Positions 37,901 to 49,900 of a DNA stretch of 64,000 nt are shown here, in pieces. The stretch's first letter is position 1. Every line of letters begins with the position of its first letter. Under the pieces are notes generated by a model. The model was not told where the DNA came from and did not search any database. It saw only the letters and a program-made list of their open reading frames with translations. A program made the position numbers and the translations under genes. Origin of the DNA: Aphis gossypii (taxonomy: Eukaryota; Arthropoda; Insecta; Hemiptera; Aphididae); NCBI RefSeq assembly GCF_020184175.1, contig NC_065532.1:27466001-27530000 (forward strand), given 5' to 3'.

Positions 37901-40900
37901 TCTTCATTCCATTCATTTTTGCCATAATTTCTACCTATTTCAATCTGATGAAATTTTTAATACATTATTAAAATATTAGTATACTAGGATGGATATATTT
38001 ATAACTAATAGTATATAATAATATAATAATATAATAATACTTGAAATATTTTATAATCCGCTATAAATGTAGCCAACTTTGTAGCCGATTGTCTTCCACT
38101 GCCCCCTATTCCAACTAATAACACATGGCCATTGTCTTGTTGTAAGACTCTACTCACACGTGATACGTGCTCAATAGCAAACTTAAACATAACCATTGAT
38201 AACGGAGTTTTAGACATTGTATTATATTCATTCAAATAGTATTCCATTTGTTGGATTAGTTTTTTTTCACTACCAACTTCATCATAAATTTTCTTATCAC
38301 TATCTGGATCCATGTAGTTTCCATAAAAAAGGTTACGTAAGTGATCAGAATTTAAAAAGCTCTCTTCAGCTGGCATTAAATCACTAAGATAAACGTCCAT
38401 TGGTTGTCTCAAACAATCATAAGATGCTGTTTTCATGATTTCAAATAATTTATTACGATCTTCATCCTGGATTAATCTATCACCAAACACACGCCATGTC
38501 TCATGAACCCACAATCGAAACATTTTTTCAAGAGTTTTACATCGTGATGCTGGTAATAATAATATCCCTTTTATAACTCTCGTAAAGTCTCGGAGATTAA
38601 AAGTATAGTGAGATTTAGAAGGAGTTGGTAAAAATGTTGAGACTGCTTCTTTGTACACAAACAGTATAGCTTCTACAATATTCTAAATTAATTTTAGTTA
38701 AAATATGTAACTTTATCTAATAAAACTATAAATTAATACAATTCCTTGTAATGCGATAGTCTCAGAAAATCCTTTGTTAAAATGCCATCTCATAATTTGA
38801 GAAAATATTTTAGACATAGTTTCTTGACTGAATGAATCAATACCAATAGCATTCATGTGTCTAGTGAAACGAGTAGTAACTTGATTTGAACCACCACCAG
38901 CAGGTTGAAGTACACCAATAAATAACTTAATATTAAACAAAGAAATTATTACTATTACTTTTTAGTAACATAATAATGATTATTATATCTAATAACAAAT
39001 TAAAAATAAATCTAACCATATCCATTATATCTATTCTTGACTTAGTTTGAAGATCATACCAATTACCATGATCAATCCACTGCCTTAACAATTCTATTGG
39101 TGGTTGAGCGCCATATTTTTCTGGTAACGGCATGCTTAAATCATCTACAAATAACATACATCTTTTACCAGTAGACGGTCCATAAACTCCTCTTCTTCGC
39201 CTGTAAAAATTATATTTCATATAAATATATATACAGTTATATTGTACAAATTACAACAATTAATATACTTTTCCAATTTAGAAATGATAATGTCTTGTAC
39301 AGTGTTAGCTGCAGTCCGTGCTGAGAAGTTTAAAACATTAGCTATAAAATATTCTTTTGGCAAATGTATTAAGTAGTCTAGTACAATAGCTGATTTTCCA
39401 GTACCAGTGGGACCAACAAATAATAAAGGAATTTCATTTTTTAATAATAATCGCAGAAAAAAATCCTGTTTTGCAGTTTCATCCGTTTCAATGATTAAGT
39501 CATTTACCTATACAATGAATAAGTTCATCACCACTAATAGAACTATTGTTTTTAATTCAAATTATAATTTAAAAAAAAAAACCAACAAGTATTAAATAAT
39601 GCATTTACTCTAGCGTCTGGTGAGATCATTTTAAATTCTAATTTTTCAGACCATAGGACCCAAGATCCATTATTTTTCTTATCATATACGTAGTCGTAAA
39701 CTGAACCCATATCTGGAAAAAGGTGAGTTTTTGTCAACCTGAAAGTAGCTGGCTTTTTATATTGGTCGATATTTCCAAGGAGTAATTTTCGTAAAAATGT
39801 GTCAAATTTATTTCGACAATCGCCCTTTATTAAGGAACCAAGACTCCAGATTAAACAAAAAATCATTATACATCCCAACGTTATGGTTGCAAATCCAACT
39901 CCAGTTTCTTCTTTAATCATACATTCTATTAACCTTGTAAAAGACTATAAAAAGCAATATGAATAGTTTGTATTTGAAATAATCAATTAAAAATTCATAA
40001 CTTACGTTAAACATATGATTTTCAGAAGTAGCTAAAAATAGACTACAATGTGTTTGTATAAAATCAAATACGGCAGGTACCAACCACTCGATTAAGTCAT
40101 CCATCATAACTTGTTGGTCTGGTAAGATTTTAGAACAAAGTGTTTGCTTATACGAAAGCCAAAAAGCTCTCCACCCAAGCTGCTTTGGTTCCACATAAAT
40201 CATACCACAGCGAGATACTGTTGCAGGCGAAGCTTGTTCTAAATTTGCAGGTTCAAATATCATGTTCATTTTATTATTCATCTATACAGAAGAAAAAAGT
40301 TTTAAAAATATATTAAATAAATCAGATACATTATTTATAAATTTTAAAATACAGGACTACATTTTTGATAAATTATATAAACCTGAATAATTTCTCCAGA
40401 CATTAAGCAAAGTTTTTTGTTATCGTCCAACACTGTATTCATATTTTCTATCCATACTGCATCAACGGGTCCATCAAATACAATCCATTTACGATCCTTT
40501 GTTACACTATTTGCAAATTCTCGAAATACGATTGCTAAGACTCCTAAAATCAAATATTAATATAACTGGTATTATTATTATTATTTTGTTTGTATAATAT
40601 GGTAAAATTTACCATCGTGCCATTCGTGTGAAACTAAATCAAATGATCCATATAATTGACCAAGAGTAATTGCTTTAGGGTTGATAATTTTAAAATTGGT
40701 TTTAAATTCTTTCATTAATGCTTTACGATCTAATTGTAAATCACCCAATGATTCTGCCAAGACCTTTAGAAATAAATAATCATAATTCTATGTACTAAAA
40801 GTAGTAAATTTACTCATATACGAGTATAAATAATCAAGATATAATATAATGATCAATTAACTTAAAGTATTCAAGTGAAAATCTAATAAAAGATTACAAT

Positions 40901-43900
40901 AAGCTACAAAAATTTGTACAGCTTAAGATACTAAATTCTTAGATTATTAACAAAAACTACCGGTTTCACAATGGCAAGTTCGAATGAGTTGTAACAACAA
41001 AAATAATACATAAAACCTATGAACGTACCATTATGTCAGTAAAATAATGTATAGATGTAGTGTAAGCAATTACCACCTATACACGATAAATCTAATAATA
41101 ATCTAAAATTTAAAAAAACTACCAGCAATATAAACAATTTACAAAAATAAATTAAAATTAAAAAAAAATATTGTAAGGTTTGGAAATTATAAAAATTATA
41201 TAGTTAATTAGTTAAATTTAAAACATATATCTTAGTCAATTAATATTATAATTTAACAAACACTAAACAAATAATACATTTTATTATTGTACAAGCAGAC
41301 TATTATTGTTAAATATTAATAAAATATATAACTTTGGTCTTAATACCTAACGCCCTTACAATTTACAAAAAACAAAATAAAGTTGCATATTTAGGATATA
41401 TCCAAATGTATACGATGAATTATAAACGACAAATGTATAAATAAAATACTTGATAGGCACAAGTTTTTCCTGAAAATGGTTCTCCAACAATCATAAGCCC
41501 ATGTCTAACCAACACCATTTCGTACACTTGTATTATTTTATCGATGAACCACGGAGTACTTTGTAAATTCCTTTTTTCTAAGTTAATATTTATTTTATTA
41601 ATGAGCTCTTCTCTTTCGGGCACTAAGAGATCGACACCGGGGAACAAATCTCCATATATACCAATAAAAAGTGGAATATCCTAATATTAAATATAATAAA
41701 ACAACATCATTTTAAATTTATTAAATGGTTAAAGTAAGAATAATACCTCCGATGAAAATTTCGGCATATTGACATCGTATATAGCTCTTAATACAATTTG
41801 ATCTTCATTGCTATCAGAATATTTAATTTTTAAATTTTCGATAGATGTCAACACAGATTTTACTGCTCTCATCCCGTAATCGTAATGCGATTGCGACGAT
41901 AATTGTTCTGAACATAACTTATATGTGTCTACAATTTTTTCAGCCAAACTGGAGTAAAATAATTTTATATTTTTATTCAAATTATTATTACACGTAAACG
42001 TTATAACAATATACCTTCTAGCATCACTAAAACCCATAGAATACAATGATATTTCTCCAATCATAGCATAATCTGGTACCATCATAGCAACTGTACGGAA
42101 TAATACTTTCAAGTTGTCGGGTAGCTCTTGTCGTCCAGCGTATCTATAGTGATTAAGATTTTTATTTTTAAAATGACCTACTTACGACATACAATGTGAG
42201 AATTTTTTAAAATTTTATCATACCCCGGATTCATAGTTATAAAAACTGCACAAGTGGGATTTAATGTTATCTCTGTACCTTCAAACATGAATCTTTCTTT
42301 TTTAGCTTTCACTGCCATTTGAATAATAGACACTTGCTGAGCAATAACCGACAACACTTCAAGTTCAATTCTATTGAATTCATCGAAACATGCCCATGCT
42401 CCAGATTGTGCTAATCCCTAATATGAAGTACAGGTACGATATTACGGTATTACAAACTATTTAGGTTTCATATTCACGGGTTATTCTGTATTTAAACTTT
42501 AATTTTAAATATCCACAAAAATCATTTACACTACAATGACTTTCTACGGGTAACCACAATAATAACAATATAAATACTAAAATACGGTAAAAACGGAAAA
42601 TAATTTTTGAAATATTTCAAGTCATTAAATTTATAATAAAAATATTAAAAACGACTGACTGACATTAGTTTAGAACCTATACAAAAGTTTTTTAATTAGT
42701 AGGTAATGAAAATAGATAATTTTATGAATTCGTAAGGTATACCTATAATATAATAATATATTTGCATTATGTATAAATTAAAAATAAAAAATGTCACGTT
42801 TTAAACTTTTCATCGTTACAACCGCATCCGCAGAATAAGCTTCCGAAGAAAGATCAATATTTTATCATTACTTCATAAATATAATAAAGTATTATGGTAC
42901 ATAAAAGATATATATTAAACTATATAGGTACTATTCCTAATACCTATATATTTATGACTGCATACAGCTTAAAAAATTACAAGAAAGCTAAATCTTGATG
43001 ATTTAAACAATTTGCACCACACTTTAATAATGTTTAGCATAACTTTTTTTCAAAACTTTATAATAATATATGCAAATACTACCACTAAAACCGTTCCATA
43101 ACCAGATAACCCAAATTACTATAATATATCTATTTTAAAAAATAATAAATGGAATAGGCACCTAAAATAAAAAAATCATCTATAAATCACGTAACATTAA
43201 CAGTTTAGTCTAATAGGTATGTTATTCAATTTGTACCTTAAAGCGTTATACATGTATACATTTTAAAATTCATTCAGCAATAAAAACTATGTTATACACT
43301 TTAACGAACCATGAAGAATTTTCCCATAGCTTTAAAATCAAGTCCTTCAGAACAATTAAATACGACACATTGCTTGGCTATTGCTTTAGCTAAATCTTTT
43401 GTAGTTTCTGTTTTTCCAGTTCCAGCTGGACCCTCTGGAGCACCGCCAAGGTATAATTTTAATGCACCCATAAGTGTTCTATTTAATTAAATAATTAACA
43501 AAAAAAAATTAAACTAGTATTTAAAATTATTATTATACCTGTAACATCGATCAGTCAACGGAGTAATTACTAATCTTGGTGTATTGCCTAAATATTCATT
43601 TCCATAGTCTAGAGTAGTAGTTATCATTGACACTGTAGTTTTTGAATTTTTATTATAGTACCTAAGTTGACTAATCCAATTAAAATCTCGAATACTAGTT
43701 ATTTTAAGATTCTTAAGATTTTTAACAACATCGCGAGCTTAAAATATTAAACACAAAAATATTCAATACTGTCCATTAAAAACAAAAACACTATATACAA
43801 TATCAATGTATAAATATGTCAAATTAATTACCATGAACATCAATAACTATCAAAGCACATACCGTTGCCCTTTCACCTTTGCTTAATGTGCCACGCACTA

Positions 43901-46900
43901 AACTTACTAATTTGTCTATTTGTTCATTACTTTTTTGTAAATAGGCCTAAAAAATTGCATGAATTAATTACTAAGGATTTATGATAGGTTACTTTTAGTT
44001 TAAAAAACTTTTCTAACAGGAAGTGATTTCTTTTCAACAGCGGTTTCTACTTCGGCAGTCCAATTTATTGTTGCAGCGCATAAAACTACCATACCTGGCC
44101 ACTGAAGTACCCATTTGTCCCGAGCAGTATTAGCATATTTTTTTACAGCATTATTAATAATTTTATTTATTGACTGCATCATTAAAGTTTCAACCTGAAT
44201 TAACCATTTTTCTACCAAACCCTGTGATATAATATTTAATACAGACTTCAATGTCAAACATTTGTCCTAACTATAATATTAATGTCAGCACTGAGCAGTC
44301 TACCTTAGCTTCAGCGGGATAAATTATTCCACTAAACGCCACTACTTCGCCATCAGCTGATATCATTCCTACAATTTCTACGCGTTCTGTAAAATTTAGT
44401 TTCGCAATGCCCTCAAAACATTTTTTAAGATGTGGTTGTACTCGTAATGGGTTTTTGGTTTCAGATAAAATTTCAAGAAGTTCATCGTTAGATAAAAAGA
44501 AAAATCTGTAATTTTCATTAAGCACGTCAATATCAATAATAATAAGACCATAAAGCCATAGGTACCGTGGAAAGAAAAGACGCTTTTTCTCTAAATATTC
44601 GTTCAAGCCTTTCTGTATCTGCTCAAACATAAAACTGCAGTTTTTAAGCAATTGTAACATATTTGGGTAATTTGTAGCTTCTAGAACTTTAGGATTTTTA
44701 ACAGTGCTAATCATAATATGACGCCAAATAGCATCTACAGTTCTAAAGTTTCTAGCTTCTTCGGGCATCTGACGATTTATGTCTTCTGAACTAAATATTG
44801 GACCTAAATACATCCAAATCCCTTGCACCTACAATTTACAAGAAATAATTATATACACATATACACATACATTTTAAACATTTTTATTAAAACATTTTTC
44901 ATTATAATTATAGGTATTTGTACAATATTATATAAACGATATTCGATAACCTGTAAGATATATTATATTTATACAAATATTAGATAAGCATAGGTAATAT
45001 CTAAAAGTACAATATTCAATGATGCTTGTATTTTAATTAAATTTATTGTTATTATCATATTTTTATTTCATAAAGTATCCTTTTCCCTAAATTATTATTT
45101 TTCTTTAGTTAGATAAAATTGTAAATATTTTAAAATTCTATAAAAAAATAAAATAAAATTATCTTTACATATTTAAAATGTAATTGAATAACCTGATTTA
45201 AAAATATTGTATATTGTATATAATTTAAATACATAGATATATTATTATTTATGATTAATGTATTGATTTTACAACACAACATTGGAACTGAAATAAAATT
45301 GACGATTATTATTACCTTTAATAATATATATAGACATACTCGGTACAGATATTATCACAAAACCGTTAAAAATTATATAGTTAATAAGTTTAATAAAAAA
45401 ATTACTGTTGGTTATGCATCTGATCAATGCATACAAAAATAAATAATTTTAATTTAATTTTATGTAACTATGATAAGTAAATAACATATTTACAGAAATC
45501 CATAGCTCTAGAATTTCTTGCATCAAAATTAATTTTTTTTCCCATGTATCCATTTCTTCTTCAAAAGGTTTTATATAAACCGATCCATGCATTGTTTGAG
45601 CTTTCAGTATATGATCATCCAGCATAACTTGAATATCATCTAACGCTGTTAATATGCTAATACCACTTTCTCGGTATGGGCTACATTCAAACTCGATAGT
45701 TAACCATTCTTCTTTCATTTTTTTAAGATTTTGTTCAAGAGAATATTCTCTAGATGCGATAACACCAATTTCTTCAAGTTTTTCTGAATAATTCAATAAA
45801 CCAATGTCGACCATTTGAGACAGAGTTGATGAATCATCAGGATGTAAGTCTACCCCAACACTTTTGCTAATCTATGTGCATAGGTTTTTTCGTTTTTTTA
45901 TTGAATCATATATATGTTATGTACAAATGTAAAATATTGACGAAATTACCTCTACCCAATGTCTTTCGTGTATACCCGGATTACAAATTGTATCCAATAC
46001 AGGTAAATACTTTTTAAAGTCGTCTACTTGACCACGTACGATTTCTGCAACTCTTTTTGATCCTGGATAGTCTTGAAGAGTTCTAGCTAATTTATATAGG
46101 TTTTTCCACATGTTATCTACGATATCTTTTATTTCTCTAGCATTTAGATCATGGAATGGCCCTAATATTAAATAAATTCTATTTTATTAAGGATACATAA
46201 ATTCATATTATTACATGTATTATTAACATATAATGTATTTTACCATTAAACCATGTTTCATAATAATTTTGGAAATCATAAGCAATATGCCACAAATGAT
46301 CAAATTGTTCACTAGTTGCAACCATTGAATAAAGTTGAGTGTATGGTGTAACCTCAATATCCAAAAGTTTTTGATTGTGATTTATGCTCTAAATTGTTTA
46401 ATTTAATTATTATTTCTACTTTAAATTATTTTATTTTTAACGTAAATGCATAATGGCATAATGTTACCAACCTTTTTTTACTCACGGCACCCTTAGTTAT
46501 TTTTTTATTTGACTAAATGCCGATATATAAAAAAAATAGAAGGTATACACACATAAGATATTTTATAAAACATATTATTACATTGAATATTAACTATATA
46601 TTTTTATATCTGATTATTATTTTATAAACTATTTGATTATCAAAATTAATGTAATTAATGTGATACTTGAACTTGTTTTTTTTTTTACAAAAATCTTTTA
46701 TTCGTGAAAAATAATTAAAATAGGTTTTTCTTAAAAAATATACTTAAAATAATTTTGCGGCATCCTAAATTTAAGTTCACAGCACCCTGGTTGAGAACCT
46801 CTGGGCCATAGGTAAATAGGTATAATTGCTTAACTCAACAATTGATAACATAATGCCTAATTTCTACAGTTTGCAGTGTCAAAAAAAAATAAAACAATGT

Positions 46901-49900
46901 TTAGTAAGATACATACTGTTTCAACTTCCAGTACTAAAAATATATTAATTTAGTTAAATTAAATTTCAACTTTTTTACTATTGAAGTGTATAGGTAATTT
47001 AAATTTTAGTTACATACCTTTGCAGCAGCAATATCTTCTTTAAAAAGATTAGTAAGACGTTCAATTTCTTCAGTTGCTGTTATGATTTCATCACTAGTTA
47101 ATATTGGTGGGTCTTTTTTTTTAAAATTGTCCAATAATTTAAAATGACTTTTAAGACTATAAAAAAATAATTATTTAATTGTTAATACAAACTATAATAA
47201 CTTTTAACATACCCAATTTCAAATTCAGCTTTTTTAGATTTCAACTGGCTTTCAACTACCGCTTTCTTTTGAATAACTCTATTTGAAGCTAATTCTATAA
47301 ACTGTTCAACCTCTTGAGGCCATCGATATACTCGTGATTGCAAATTTATGTCATTAACTATTAAAATTTTATTATTTTAAAAATAAATGTTGTGAAATAA
47401 AATGAAATATTACATTACTGTTGAATAGCGTGTAATCAAAAAGAAACATTATATATTCTCCAACAGCCAACAGTTGAGCTTTCATTTTTGATAAAGTTGA
47501 ATCCCGACTTATTGTTACATAATTACCAAGTTCTACTAAATCTTCAGTAGTGTCAGGTATTTCTGATAACTTGGTAGACATAATTTCAAATCCATTATTT
47601 ATTCTGAAAGAATATGTTACCTGAGATTATTACTGTTGTAGCTATTTTAATTTATTATTATTATCATTATTCATGTTGCTAATATCTAATATTATTCAGT
47701 AATTTAGAATATTATGTTTACCCAGAAATATTTTGTTGCGTTAAATTCATGAAATAGTCAAGTATTGTGTTCTTTAAACTCATAACTATATTTTTTAAAC
47801 ATGTATTAACCTCGGATACATCTAATTTCATTAAGTTCAATTCCACTTGACCTTTAAGTTTAAGGATATCTTTATTTAGATTCACATACTTGATAATCCA
47901 TTCATGGAATTCCTAAAACATTTAGGACAATTAACATCATTTATTTAGTTTTCCATTAGTTTTTTAACATTGAGGTAGTAGTACATACACTTAACATTGG
48001 AAATGGATCACTTGAAAAAAATTTATTGAAGATTTTAGTTTCTGTGCCATTTAACAAATAGTAGTAGGGCTTATAATATGTTATATAAGTTTCTGGTCCT
48101 TGAAAATTGTTTTCTAAAATCTTACTAACTTCAAATAACATATGTTGGACATCATTTTCAGATTCATGAATATTACTTAATACCATTGTAGAATCACCGT
48201 TAAATTCTTTGAAGAATTTCATAAACATTTAAATAGATTTTTAATTTTATTTTTGATTATAATAATGGTAGATACTTAATAATTATTTTATACTATTACT
48301 TTTCATTAACAACTGTTCAATTCTTGGTATATCTTCTACTGTTTTAATTATTTTTCTTGGGATTGATAATAAAAGATTTAAACATTCCTCATACGTAGGT
48401 TCAAATGATATTTGAATCGAATTTGGGTTAGGAACTACTGCTCGTAGAATAAAAAATGGCAGATTTATGAACAATTTGTCATTAAATTCGGAATCTATTA
48501 CGTTTCCATTCTAAAAAAGAAGTTTCAAAAGAAATTTGTATAAACTTGACTATTTAGTCAAGGTATATTATTATATATTTTATACATAATTGCAATTATA
48601 TTAAGAAGAAATTGATAGTTATTTTTTTGGGATAAATAATAGTCGAAATTATATTATCCAAAAAATACATATGATTTTTATTTTATAAATAGTCTTACTT
48701 TAATGTAAAAATTACTTAGGTATACCATTATTTTATACAATATTAATTTTTTATTCATATTTTGTTACCTATTAATTTTTAATTAAGCTACAATTGAATA
48801 CTATTCAACTGATTATACTATTATAGTCTTAATAATATTAAAAAAAAAAAACCTCTAACCTTATATTCCAGTAATTTCTTCATGAAATGTTTCAAAGACT
48901 TAAATACAATTTGTCTCAACTGTCTAGACATGATAGTTGCAATACAGTCGAAAAACTTTTGAATTCTATACTTAGTTACATTCATATTATGCATTGGAAA
49001 CAAATCTCGATAACTGTCTTTTGTTTTCAGAAATAACTCAGCACATTCTACAATCCACCTATTTTGAATTACAAGTTACATTAGAAACTATACAGATAAT
49101 TTAGTTATTAATATACAATGTATATTATATTTTTAAATAAAATATATTCATTACATAAAACCTTTTTAAAATTAAATAGGAAATTATAATTAATTTAAAA
49201 GATAATGTATTTACAAATTTAAACCTCCAATCTACTGAATAAAGATGTAAAATAATTACTTATAGAACACACATTATACATACCTACATTTGAAATGTTT
49301 TTGATACGATTTTGGTAGTATCTATAATTTTAGGTTTGCCTAAAAGGCATGCCATGATGTTAAAATATTGTTAAAATAATTATATATTTTTTGTTATTTT
49401 AATTATTTTTTATATTTATGGTAATTTTTTTTTTTATATTCCATGTACCGAATTTATACAATCTATATATAAAACATGTACATATTTTTTTTTGATGAAT
49501 TATAATGTATAATGGTAATGGTATGTATTAATATTATTTTATTTTATGATATACTCAACTATAAGAATTATTAAATCTAATGTTAATCAAAAAATCTACA
49601 AGATAGACAATATGTGTTTATATTTAAAAATTCTCTATAGGCTCAAAGAATATTATTACTTATTTTTTTAAACACAATAATTAATAAAGAAGACGAATGT
49701 CTTACGATAAAACATCTTGTTATAATCAATATTATTTTACAAAATATTAATAAAATATTAATCATAAGTGAAATGTCATACTCTTTTGTTAATTTTTTCC
49801 GAAATTGTTCACACGATGAATTCAAAAAATCTTTTAAAGAACTTGGTTTTATAGGTAAACCAATTTTTTTTAAATTTTCTATTGGAAAAATATAACCTTT

